Below the pieces are notes generated by a model. It searched no databases and was not told where the DNA came from. It saw only the letters and a program-made list of their open reading frames with translations. 15,482 bases of DNA from assembly GCA_036985855.1 (NCBI GenBank), contig BTQL01000055.1, forward strand, positions 1 through 15,482. Direction: 5' to 3'. This stretch comes from B3-G11 sp036985855. Lineage in GTDB: Bacteria; Actinomycetota; Acidimicrobiia; Spongiisociales; UBA5794. The translations under genes were made by a program, and so were the position numbers. This document shows, piece after piece, positions 6,950 through 14,557 of this stretch (position 1 is the stretch's first letter; every line of letters starts with the position of its first letter).

Positions 6950-7905
6950 GTCGGCGTCCCTACCACTGCCGCGGCCGAAGCGGCGAATCGTTTGTCCCGT
7001 TCCTGGGGGTCGGCCGCGACCCGCAACCAACTGGCGAAGAGGTTCATGCCGAGCACCGACACGGCGATGGCAAGGCCCGGAATCGCAATCAGCCATGGAG
7101 CGCTGAAGAGGAAGTCCCTCCCGATCGCCACGTCGAGGCCCCACGAGATCGCCGGTGGCTGGATGCCCATCCCAAGAAACGACAGCGCTGCCTCGGCCAA
7201 CATGATGTGGGCAAACTCCAGGACCACCAGGGTCAACAGCGGTGCGGTGAGGTTGGGCAGGATGTGACGAACAATGACCCGTCGAGGTGGACACCCCACG
7301 ATCTCAGCTGCCTCCACATATTGTGTCTCGCGCACCGACAGCACCAAACCGCGCGTGAAGCGGGCATACACCATCCATCCGTTGATGGAAAGGACCAAGA
7401 TGACGGCGCCGGTGCTCGGCGAGATAACGGCAAGGATCGTCAATGCCAGCAGCAGGCCGGGGAAGGAAACCTGCGTGTCGACGATTCGCATGATGATCGA
7501 ATCGGTCCGACCACCTTTGTACGCTGAGACAAGGCCCATAGTGACCCCGAAACCGCCGGCGAAGACGGCGACGAGCAACGGCACGAGCAGCGAGATTCGG
7601 CTCCCGAAGATAAGACGCGAAAAGACGTCGCGGCCGAGATTATCGGTCCCCAGAATATGTGCCCAGGAGCCGCCGTCGCTCCAGAACGGTGGAAGGAGCC
7701 TGTCTATCAGGTTCTGGCTGCCCGGGTCGTACGGCGCCAGCAAGGGGGCGAAGACCGCGACCAATACCAGGGTCACGATGACAAGGAAGCCGAACAGGCC
7801 GGCCTTGTCACTCAGCAGTTCACGGCCTATTCCTGCAGCAAACCGCTCTGGCTCATCCACTCGTTCGGAAAGTTCGGCCGGTTCGATCGGTAGCGAGTTG
7901 CTCAT
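6946..7905 (-). CDS. ABC transporter permease (OppC/DppC type)
   Basis: This is a 319-residue inner-membrane protein. The N-terminus has the OppC_N-type first helix (GLFGFLVIVTLVLVAVFAPLL, cut here at A-P-L) followed by the APYDP segment. The periplasmic motif HILGTDNLGRDVFSRLIFGSR is the clearest family mark. Further helices carry the BPD_transp_1 domain, with the EAA loop AAEIVGCPPRRVIVRHILPN and a late ALSFLGMGIQPPAISWG segment. ATG 7905 lies one base after the stop of the OppB-type gene, and that gene's end (GGATGAG) supplies a purine-rich ribosome-binding region. Its stop overlaps the start of the OppD-type gene, so translation is probably coupled. It forms the pore together with the OppB-type subunit. 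Confidence 0.93.
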   Translation of the reverse strand: MSNSLPIEPAELSERVDEPERFAAGIGRELLSDKAGLFGFLVIVTLVLVAVFAPLLAPYDPGSQNLIDRLLPPFWSDGGSWAHILGTDNLGRDVFSRLIFGSRISLLVPLLVAVFAGGFGVTMGLVSAYKGGRTDSIIMRIVDTQVSFPGLLLALTILAVISPSTGAVILVLSINGWMVYARFTRGLVLSVRETQYVEAAEIVGCPPRRVIVRHILPNLTAPLLTLVVLEFAHIMLAEAALSFLGMGIQPPAISWGLDVAIGRDFLFSAPWLIAIPGLAIAVSVLGMNLFASWLRVAADPQERDKRFAASAAAVVGTPT

Positions 7906-7906
7906 C

Positions 7907-8827
7907 TCATCCCAACGTCACTCTCGGGTCGATCAACTTGTGTATCACGTCAATGACGGCATTGATGACGACCACCATCAGCGCCACGATGAACACGATG
8001 GCCTGCAGCAAGATCAGATCCTGGCGCTGGATGGCCTGGATGGCGGTGAGCCCGAGACCGGGCCACGCGAAAACCGTCTCGACAACAACGGAGAACCCGG
8101 CGAGTGCCCCGATGAGTTCCCACCCGGCCAGGGTGAGGACCGCCACCGAAGCGCCCTTGAAGGCGTGAAGGCCAACGATACGCACAGAGCCGAGTCCCTT
8201 CGCCCGCGCGTTCCGCAGATGCTGGTTGTTGAACTCGTCGATCATCGACGAGCGGGTGATCATCACGATCCGCCCTGCCATCGGTGCGGCCATCGTCACC
8301 GCCGGGAGGATCAGCTTCGAAACGGAGCCGATGCCTGACGTGGGCAACCACTGGAGAATCACGGCGAAAACTACGATGAGGATGAGGCCCAGCCAGAACT
8401 GCGGCACCGACAACCCCAGCAGGCTGAAGGACACAGTAATCCGATCCACCCATCCGCCGGGACGCAAGGAGGCAATGATGCCGCCCACGATGCCAAAGAT
8501 CAGCGCCAACGCGAATGCGGTGAACACGAGGAGGAACGTCGCAGGGAGCTTTTCGAACACGATCGTCATCGCCGGGCGTCGCTGCCAAAGTGAGTCGCCG
8601 AAGTCGAGCCGGACAGCGCCGCTGAGGTAGTCGCCAAATTGAGTGAGGATCGGCTGGTCGAGTCCGAGCTGGCTCTCGAGAGCGGCCCGGTTCTCGGCGG
8701 TTGCCTCGATCGGCAACATCACCTTCACGGGGTCGCCAACCATCCGGGTGACGACGAACACGACCGTCGTCACACCGATGATGACGATCACCGCCTGAAC
8801 CAGTCTCCTGAGAATGAAACGTCCCAT
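7907..8827 (-). CDS. ABC transporter permease (OppB/DppB type)
   Basis: This is a 306-residue inner-membrane permease. It starts with the typical MGRFILRRLVQAVIVIIGVT, followed by TMVGDP-like (TRMVGDPVKVML) and the segment LGLDQPILTQFGDYLSGAVR. RLDFGDSLWQRRP is the conserved pre-helix motif. The EAA loop reads HLRNARAKGLGSVRIVGLHAFKGA; relatives usually have RHALRNA near its end, so this end is divergent. The last helices lead to DPRV, a standard end for the family. ATG 8827 gives the canonical N-terminus. A long stem-loop lies between this gene and the binding-protein gene. The immediate overlap-like spacing with the OppC-type gene supports one transcript. Confidence 0.93.
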   Translation of the reverse strand: MGRFILRRLVQAVIVIIGVTTVVFVVTRMVGDPVKVMLPIEATAENRAALESQLGLDQPILTQFGDYLSGAVRLDFGDSLWQRRPAMTIVFEKLPATFLLVFTAFALALIFGIVGGIIASLRPGGWVDRITVSFSLLGLSVPQFWLGLILIVVFAVILQWLPTSGIGSVSKLILPAVTMAAPMAGRIVMITRSSMIDEFNNQHLRNARAKGLGSVRIVGLHAFKGASVAVLTLAGWELIGALAGFSVVVETVFAWPGLGLTAIQAIQRQDLILLQAIVFIVALMVVVINAVIDVIHKLIDPRVTLG

Positions 8828-8872
8828 AGGCTCCGTCGTTGGTAGTCCTGCTCAAGCTCTAGACGGTAGGTA

Positions 8873-8911
8873 GGCCTGGTGGTGGGCGCCGATGTCGCCC
8901 ACCACCAGGCC
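8873..8911 (-). terminator. Perfect 16-bp intercistronic stem-loop after the binding-protein gene
   Basis: The left arm (8873-8888, GGCCTGGTGGTGGGCG) and right arm (8896-8911) are exact reverse complements around a 7-base loop (8889-8895). The structure starts 7 bases beyond the stop of the binding-protein gene and ends 46 bases before the permease start. On the minus strand no T-run follows, so it is not a classic intrinsic terminator. It more likely protects the 3' end of the binding-protein mRNA or lowers read-through, giving more lipoprotein than pore subunits, as is common in such operons. Confidence 0.75.
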
Positions 8912-8917
8912 CGTCGA

Positions 8918-10498
8918 TCATGGGTTGAGAGCCATGTCCTTGGCCAGGATCTTCCCATCGACTCGGGGAGCCCAGATCAGTCGCTCGGACGCCCCGTACG
9001 TGTCCTGCTGGTTGGCGAGGAAAACGAACATCGCCTCGTCGTAGCCCTTCTGCAGCACGTCGTTGTACAGCTGGAGGCGGCGGACCGGATCCAGTTCGGT
9101 ACGGGCCTCGTCGATCCAGGCTGAGATTTCGTCATCGGCGTTGGACGAGGCCGCTCCATCCTTGTGGTAGTAGAGCGTCACAGTCCGGTCCGCGTCAAAC
9201 AGAGTGTTCTCATGGATGATGTAGTTCGTTACCGGCCTGTTCTCTCGGTCGAAGAACCGGTCGAGGAATGCCGAGAACTCCAAGATCTGCAGGTCGACCT
9301 TGAGGCCGACCGCTTCCCAGTACCCTGCGACCGCTTCAACGGTCTCACGGTCCTTGAGTAGACGGCCCGACACACCGACCAGCGGGATCGTCATACCGGT
9401 CGCCCCCGCCTCTTCGAGTAGGGCACGCGCCTTGTCAGGGTCGTAGGGGTAGGCCTCGAGATTCGGGTTGAAGCCGAACCAGGACTCGTTGACGAACTGC
9501 CCGGGATCTACTCCAGCGAATCCGGAGAACAGAGCGGAGACGATAGCCTCCTTGTCGACCGCGTAATTCAGCGCCTGACGGATTCTCACGTCTCCGATCG
9601 GGCTCCCAGGCCGCGTGTTGAGGATGATGCCTACGTGCTGTACGCCCTTGACCGCGAACGATTGCGGAACGCGATCAAAGTCCTCCGGGGCAAGGCTGAT
9701 GGTGAGGTCGACCTCACCCGCTAACACCCCCGCCAGCCTGGTTCCGGCCTCTTCGATGAACCGGAAGGTCACCCCATCGACAGCGGGGCGACCACCCCAG
9801 TAATCCTCGTTGGCCGCCAGGACGATCTCACTGCCGCGATCCCACTTCACGAACTTGTAGGGGCCTGAGCCCACCGGGCTGTCGGCGAAACTCTCGTCGC
9901 CGGACGCTAGCGCTGGGACCATGTGCATGAGGGTCATCCGAGCAGGCAGAATCGGATCCGGGCCGCTGGTGAGAATATTGACGGTGACATCGTCGATCTT
10001 CTCCGCGCCCACAATCGTCTCGAAGTTGGAAATCTGCTCGGACCCGTAGTCGGGATCGATGATCCGATTCACGCTGGCCACTACCGCATCGGCGTTGAAC
10101 GCCTCACCGTTTTGGAAGGTCACGTCATCGCGCAGCTTGAACTGCCACGTCGTATCGTCGAGGATCGTACCCAGGTCCGTGGCAAGGCTAGGAGTGAGGT
10201 CACCCTCAGGTGTCCTGGTGACCAGGGTCTCGTAGATATTGCCGTTGACCGCCAACATCGCCCCTTCATCACGGAGTTGGGGGTCCAGGGTCGAGGGCTC
10301 CGCGCCGATGGCAATGACCACCTCGCCTCCACTCTGGGCAGGAGGTTGCGTATCCGGCGTTCCCGACGTCGTCGCCGTCGTGCCCCCCGTCCCCTCCGCA
10401 GTGGTCGTAGGGGAATCCGCCTCGCCGCCTCCGCACGCGGCCACCACTAGGGCGAAAGAAGTGACCAATATCAACAGCCTCACGCTCGTTTTTCCCAT
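8918..10498 (-). CDS. Extracellular solute-binding lipoprotein (family 5, peptide/opine/nickel type)
   Basis: This 526-residue binding protein captures the substrate outside the membrane and delivers it to the permeases. It starts with a lipoprotein signal (MGKTSVRLLILVTSFALVVA then A-C) with the lipobox Cys at residue 22, followed by a Gly/Thr/Ser-rich linker. The family 5 core begins at GGEVVIAIGAEPSTLDPQL, then NGNIYETLVTRTPEGDLTPS, LATDL, WQFKLRDDVTFQNGEAFNAD and, later, GSGPYKFVKWDRG and IRQALNYAVDKEAIV. I chose ATG 10498 because GGAGGAG lies just upstream and the signal peptide then begins normally. The open frame continuing to 11017 would run through the promoter region and into the regulator gene. 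It is the first gene of the leftward operon. Confidence 0.93.
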   Translation of the reverse strand: MGKTSVRLLILVTSFALVVAACGGGEADSPTTTAEGTGGTTATTSGTPDTQPPAQSGGEVVIAIGAEPSTLDPQLRDEGAMLAVNGNIYETLVTRTPEGDLTPSLATDLGTILDDTTWQFKLRDDVTFQNGEAFNADAVVASVNRIIDPDYGSEQISNFETIVGAEKIDDVTVNILTSGPDPILPARMTLMHMVPALASGDESFADSPVGSGPYKFVKWDRGSEIVLAANEDYWGGRPAVDGVTFRFIEEAGTRLAGVLAGEVDLTISLAPEDFDRVPQSFAVKGVQHVGIILNTRPGSPIGDVRIRQALNYAVDKEAIVSALFSGFAGVDPGQFVNESWFGFNPNLEAYPYDPDKARALLEEAGATGMTIPLVGVSGRLLKDRETVEAVAGYWEAVGLKVDLQILEFSAFLDRFFDRENRPVTNYIIHENTLFDADRTVTLYYHKDGAASSNADDEISAWIDEARTELDPVRRLQLYNDVLQKGYDEAMFVFLANQQDTYGASERLIWAPRVDGKILAKDMALNP

Positions 10499-10551
10499 CT
10501 CGCTCCTCCAACGTCGCAACAACATTCCAGCGCAGTATGAATCACGCTGCC

Positions 10552-10572
10552 CTATAGTATAGTATACAGTAG
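10552..10572. promoter_or_regulatory. Nested palindromes in the divergent promoter region (candidate GntR/FCD operator)
   Basis: Between the divergent binding-protein and regulator starts lies a short AT-rich island in a GC-rich region, with pentamers TATAG, TATAG, TATAC in a row. CTATA-G-TATAG (10552-10562) and GTATA-G-TATAC (10557-10567) are each perfect 5-bp inverted repeats around one base, and they overlap. TATACT and TATAGT resemble -10 boxes on either strand, so a bound regulator would sit on the promoter. FCD-type GntR proteins often bind GTATAC-centred palindromes. I could not assign convincing -35 boxes on both strands. Confidence 0.5.
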
Positions 10573-10639
10573 ACGAAGATGCTGGGAGATCAACAGCTCT
10601 CACCTGCCATACGATTCCACGCACCAAGATCAGGGCACC

Positions 10640-11344
10640 ATGACCACCTCCAATGCCGAAAACACCTTCGACGCCGTCGGATTGGACCGCCCCTCCCTTC
10701 AGGAGGTCGTATCCCTTCAGATCCGCGAGGCCATCCTCTCGGGCCAGCTCCTTCCGGGCGAGCGACTCATCGAGGACCGGCTTGCCCACCAGCTCGGTGT
10801 CTCCCGGAATCCCGTACGGGAAGCGATTCTCACCCTTGCCGCTACCGGTTTGGTCACGGTCAGCCCCCGACGAGGTGCATCGGTGGCACGGGTGTCGGCG
10901 GCCGAGGCCGCCCAGCTTTTTGAAGTGAGGGTCGTTCTCGACGGCCTGGCGGCCCGACTCGCAGCCCGGAACCACGATCCCGTGGCCATCGACGAAATGA
11001 AGGCTGAGATCCTTCACCAGCGCAACGCCGAGTTGGGACTACCAGCCGGCCACGACGAGGAGATTACGGTCAACCGCTTCCACGTACTCGTTGGAAGGGC
11101 CAGCGGAAACCCGTACCTCCTCGCAACCATCGAGCCGCTGGGAGACAAGACCCGGCTGGTCTTGGCAACTGTCGTCAATCAAAGCGAACCTTCGTGGGAG
11201 GAGCACGCTGCCATTCTCGACGCGATCGTCGCCGGTGACGAGGATCGGGCCGACGAGTTGGCGCGCCTCCACATGTACCGGGCCAGAGCCGCGTTCCTCG
11301 GCGGTGACACATCCGACCAGAACCCCACTCAAGGGCTCACCTAA
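10640..11344 (+). CDS. GntR family transcriptional regulator, FCD subfamily
   Basis: This is a 234-residue DNA-binding regulator and probably controls the divergent transporter/catabolic operon. The winged helix-turn-helix (about residues 18-85) reads LQEVVSLQIREAILSGQLLP, GERLIEDRLAHQLGVSRNPV, REAILTLAATGLVTVSPRRG. The C-terminal all-helical FCD domain has the expected metal/ligand His pattern: NRFHVLVGRASGNPYL, EEHAAILDAIVAGDEDRADELA, and LHMYRARAAF. ATG 10640 follows a weak AGGG. Its stop lies 21 bases from the convergent stop of the FAD dehydrogenase gene. The effector is unknown, but FCD regulators usually sense small carboxylates of the pathway they control. Confidence 0.92.
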   Translation: MTTSNAENTFDAVGLDRPSLQEVVSLQIREAILSGQLLPGERLIEDRLAHQLGVSRNPVREAILTLAATGLVTVSPRRGASVARVSAAEAAQLFEVRVVLDGLAARLAARNHDPVAIDEMKAEILHQRNAELGLPAGHDEEITVNRFHVLVGRASGNPYLLATIEPLGDKTRLVLATVVNQSEPSWEEHAAILDAIVAGDEDRADELARLHMYRARAAFLGGDTSDQNPTQGLT

Positions 11345-11365
11345 TGGCCCTGGACCGGCCTGCCC

Positions 11366-12484
11366 TCAGTCCCGGAACCGGGCCGGAGCGAGTGCCGCTT
11401 CGTCCACACCAGCGTCTAGGAGCTCGGCGGGGATCGCACCTTCGGTGATCAATCCGGCCGTCACCCTGGCCAGGGTCGACGCGGTCTGGATACCGTTACC
11501 ACCCTGACCTACGAGCCAGAAAAATCCCGGATGGTCAGGGTCAAAGCCCGCCACCGGCAGATGATCGGGAGCGAACGTCCTCAATCCGGCCCAAGCTCTT
11601 CGCACGTGGCGAATCTGCATAGTTGTCGCTGCCTCAATCCGCTCGATGCCCAGCGCTACGTCGATTTCCTCGTGTCGAACGTCGTGCGGGCGCATGGGTG
11701 TTTGGTCCTGGGGTGAAGCGAGGAGCTGGGTTCCCTCGGGCCTGAAGTAATACTGCTCCGCCAGGTCACGCACCATCGGCCAGGTCGAGACGTTGTACCC
11801 CTCCGGAGCGGAGAAGACGAACGCAGTGCGGCGATACGCAGTGAGACCCAGGCGCGGAAGCTCCGCCGCGACAGCGATCTCATCGCCCCAAGCTCCTGCG
11901 GCGTTTACTACGACGGGCGCGCTCGTCGTCGTGTCTCCTGCCTGCACATGCCACGCCTTACCATCCCAGGTCAGGGAGTCGACGCCGGTCTGAAGAATTG
12001 ATCTTCCTCCGCGTTGGCGCATCCCTCTCAGGAACGCCATGTGGAGGGCGTGCACGTCGAACTCACGGGCACCGGGCTCGAGTGCCCCAAGCACGATCTC
12101 TTCCGCCAGGACGGGACACACCCCCTGTAGGTCTGAACCCTCGACTCGTTCCAGCTCGATGTCATCGGCATGCGAGATGATCCCCTCGAGAGCATCCCGC
12201 TGCTCCTGTCGCCCCACGTAGAGCAGCGAGAGGGGGCTGAGCACCGGCGAATCGACGAATCCCTCCGGAGGATGCTCGAGGAAAGGACGACTCGATCGGA
12301 TGAGGGCTCGATGGACACCCCTGTGAAAGCTTTCGGTGAAGACGGCGGCGGATCGACCTGTGGTGTGATAGTCAAAGGCCGACTCCCGCTCGAGGAGAAT
12401 CACCTGTCCCATTGCCGACAGTTCGTAGGCAGCCGAGGCCCCGGCGATTCCTCCTCCGATGACGATGAAGTCGGCGTCAAGCAC
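11366..12484 (-). CDS. FAD-dependent D-amino acid dehydrogenase, DauA (D-arginine dehydrogenase)-like
   Basis: This 372-residue DAO-family flavoprotein oxidatively deaminates an amino acid or a related amine to a 2-oxo acid. The N-terminus DADFIVIGGGIAGASAAYEL gives the FAD Rossmann motif at residues 10-15; YHTTGRSAA follows at 39-47. From memory it aligns colinearly with Pseudomonas DauA: same spacing from the start, WPMV…YYFRPEG…LLASP, EEIDVALGIERIEAATTM, RAWAGLRTFAPDHLPVAGF, and FFWLVGQGGNGIQT. The Arg in WAGLR and Tyr in QYYFR match substrate-carboxylate residues there. Two residues I recall as active-site in DauA (H48, Y53) read V48 and F53 here, so the substrate may differ. I chose GTG 12484 because it reproduces the DauA N-terminus, although no clear ribosome-binding site is visible. 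It is convergent with the regulator gene and divergent from acetyl-CoA synthetase. Confidence 0.82.
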   Translation of the reverse strand: MLDADFIVIGGGIAGASAAYELSAMGQVILLERESAFDYHTTGRSAAVFTESFHRGVHRALIRSSRPFLEHPPEGFVDSPVLSPLSLLYVGRQEQRDALEGIISHADDIELERVEGSDLQGVCPVLAEEIVLGALEPGAREFDVHALHMAFLRGMRQRGGRSILQTGVDSLTWDGKAWHVQAGDTTTSAPVVVNAAGAWGDEIAVAAELPRLGLTAYRRTAFVFSAPEGYNVSTWPMVRDLAEQYYFRPEGTQLLASPQDQTPMRPHDVRHEEIDVALGIERIEAATTMQIRHVRRAWAGLRTFAPDHLPVAGFDPDHPGFFWLVGQGGNGIQTASTLARVTAGLITEGAIPAELLDAGVDEAALAPARFRD

Positions 12485-12601
12485 AGAAACATTATTGCAG
12501 GTCGTCGCCGCCACCAACCGGGGCGATCTGCAACTCGGTTCGACACAGTTCACCACAATCCGCGAGAATCCATTGAAGTCGCCGACTCTGGGAGGAAATC
12601 C

Positions 12602-14557
12602 ATGTCCGATAGCGGAATCGAGAACCTACTCCACGAGGACCGGACGTTCCCCCCTTCAGAGGAGTTTGCCGCCCAAGCGGTCGGAACAGCCGACCTGTAC
12701 GAGGAAGCCGAGAAGGACTTCGTTGCATACTGGACGCGTCAGGCCAAGGAGCGGATCACCTGGTTCAAAGAGCCAACAGAGACACTCGATGATTCCAACC
12801 CACCCTTCTTCAAGTGGTTCGCAGACGGTGAGCTCAACATCTCATACAACTGTCTCGATCGTCATCTCGACAGCGGAGGCGACAAGGTCGCCTACCACTG
12901 GGTGGGTGAGCCCGGCGACACTCGCACGATCACCTATCGCGAGCTGTCCGATGAGGTGAACCGACTCGCAAACGGACTTCGTTCGCTCGGTATCGAAAAG
13001 GGTGACGGCGTAGCGATCTACATGGGCATGGTCCCCGAACTTCCCATGGCGATGCTGGCTTGTGCCCGCATCGGTGCCCCACACTCGGTGATCTTCGGCG
13101 GGTTCAGCGCAGACGCCATCATCGACCGCGTCAACGATGCCCAAACGAAGCTGCTGATCACATGTGACGGTGCCTGGCGTCGAGGTTCGGTCGTGCCACT
13201 CAAGGACAACTGCGATGTCGCCATGGACCAGACTGCGTCGATCGAGCACTGCATCGTCGTTGAGCGCACAAGCAACGAGGTCGGCATGTCGGATGGTCGG
13301 GACATCTGGTGGCATGATCTCGTCGCCGGCCAGTCGACCGATTGCAAACCCGAGGTGATGAACGCAGAAGACCTGCTCTACATCCTCTACACGTCCGGTA
13401 CAACGGCAAAGCCGAAGGGCATCATGCACACGACCGGTGGCTATCTCACGGGAGCGACGACGACCCATTCGCTGATCTTCGACATCAAGCCCGACAGCGA
13501 CGTGTACTGGTGCGGAGCAGACATTGGCTGGGTCACCGGCCACACGTACATCGTCTACGGACCCCTCGCAAACCACACGACAAGCGTCATGTACGAGGGC
13601 ACGCCCGACTACCCGGACAAGGACCGCCTTTGGTCGATCATCGCCGAATACAGTGTCACGATCTTTTACACAGCCCCCACAGCCATTCGAGCGTTCATGA
13701 AGTGGGGCGCGCAATACCCGCAACGCCACGACCTGTCGTCGCTGAGGCTTCTCGGAACCGTCGGGGAACCAATCAACCCGGAAGCCTGGATGTGGTACCA
13801 CGACAATATCGGTCCCAAGGACTGCCCCATCGTCGACACCTGGTGGCAAACAGAGACGGGTGAGATCATGATCAGCCCGCTGCCGGGCGTCACAACCACC
13901 AAGCCGGGCTCGGCAACCAAACCGATCCCCGGGATCGCAGCGAGTGTGGTGGATGTCGACGGAAACCCTGTTCCTCTAGGTGGCGGAGGCTTCCTCACGA
14001 TCACCCAACCGTGGCCCGCAATGCTGCGTTCGATCTATGGCGATGACGAGCGGTATGTCCAGACGTATTGGTCCAGGTATCCGGGCGTGTACTTCGCAGG
14101 CGACGGCGCCAAGATCGATGAAGACGGATACCTCTGGATCCTCGGGCGCGTGGACGACGTGATGAACGTGTCCGGCCACAGGATCTCGACGATGGAGGTC
14201 GAGTCAGCCCTCGTGTCGCACCCTTCGGTCGCGGAGGCCGCTGTCGTCGGCGCAACCGACGACCTGACCGGTCAAGCGATCGCCGCTTTCGTGACTCTTC
14301 GGGGCGGATTCGAAGAATCGGATGCGCTACACGACGAACTGCGGGAACACGTAGCGACGAAGATCGGCGCGATCGCCAAACCCAAGAGCATCATCTTCAC
14401 CCCGGACCTCCCCAAGACCCGATCGGGGAAGATCATGAGGCGCCTGCTCCGCGACATCTCAGACAATCGCGCGCTGGGCGACGTCACGACTCTGGCGAAC
14501 GCCGAGATCGTCCAGGCGATCGCCGATCAAGCAGATGCATATGGGGACAGGGAATAG
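12602..14557 (+). CDS. acs: Acetyl-CoA synthetase (AMP-forming)
   Basis: This 651-residue cytosolic enzyme converts acetate, ATP and CoA to acetyl-CoA, AMP and pyrophosphate. Family marks run in order: N-terminal ACAS_N region (FVAYWTRQAKERITWFKEP), VYWCGADIGWVTGHTYIVYG, P-loop-like TSGTTAKPKG (264-273), WWQTETGEI starting at W414, and PGAYFAGDGA-like (GVYFAGDGAKIDEDGYLW). The hinge follows (GRVDDVMNVSGHRISTMEVE), and RSGKIMRRLLR carries the acetylatable Lys at 610. W414 and K610 agree closely with Salmonella Acs numbering, so the length is normal. The P-loop has Ala269 where Gly is usual. ATG 12602 follows GGGAGGA with good spacing; the frame continuing back to 12170 overlaps the opposite dehydrogenase gene. 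A related acyl specificity such as propionate cannot be excluded. Confidence 0.95.
   Translation: MSDSGIENLLHEDRTFPPSEEFAAQAVGTADLYEEAEKDFVAYWTRQAKERITWFKEPTETLDDSNPPFFKWFADGELNISYNCLDRHLDSGGDKVAYHWVGEPGDTRTITYRELSDEVNRLANGLRSLGIEKGDGVAIYMGMVPELPMAMLACARIGAPHSVIFGGFSADAIIDRVNDAQTKLLITCDGAWRRGSVVPLKDNCDVAMDQTASIEHCIVVERTSNEVGMSDGRDIWWHDLVAGQSTDCKPEVMNAEDLLYILYTSGTTAKPKGIMHTTGGYLTGATTTHSLIFDIKPDSDVYWCGADIGWVTGHTYIVYGPLANHTTSVMYEGTPDYPDKDRLWSIIAEYSVTIFYTAPTAIRAFMKWGAQYPQRHDLSSLRLLGTVGEPINPEAWMWYHDNIGPKDCPIVDTWWQTETGEIMISPLPGVTTTKPGSATKPIPGIAASVVDVDGNPVPLGGGGFLTITQPWPAMLRSIYGDDERYVQTYWSRYPGVYFAGDGAKIDEDGYLWILGRVDDVMNVSGHRISTMEVESALVSHPSVAEAAVVGATDDLTGQAIAAFVTLRGGFEESDALHDELREHVATKIGAIAKPKSIIFTPDLPKTRSGKIMRRLLRDISDNRALGDVTTLANAEIVQAIADQADAYGDRE

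Noticed and set aside
6950..7294. N-terminal extension of the OppD-type frame
   Set aside because: It overlaps the permease gene in another frame. The ATGA overlap at 6946-6949 gives the normal family start.
7274..8338. Plus-strand open frame of 354 codons
   Set aside because: It is antisense to both permease genes, crosses their junction, and has low-complexity composition.
10499..11017. N-terminal extension of the solute-binding protein frame
   Set aside because: It crosses the promoter/operator region and lies antisense to the GntR gene. A perfect lipoprotein signal and ribosome-binding site start at 10498.
12485..12601. Promoters between the DauA-like and acetyl-CoA synthetase genes
   Set aside because: The divergent layout implies promoters here, but I could not find a convincing -35/-10 pair on either strand.
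12842..13849. Minus-strand open frame of 335 codons
   Set aside because: It lies entirely antisense within the acetyl-CoA synthetase gene, a common shadow in GC-rich DNA.
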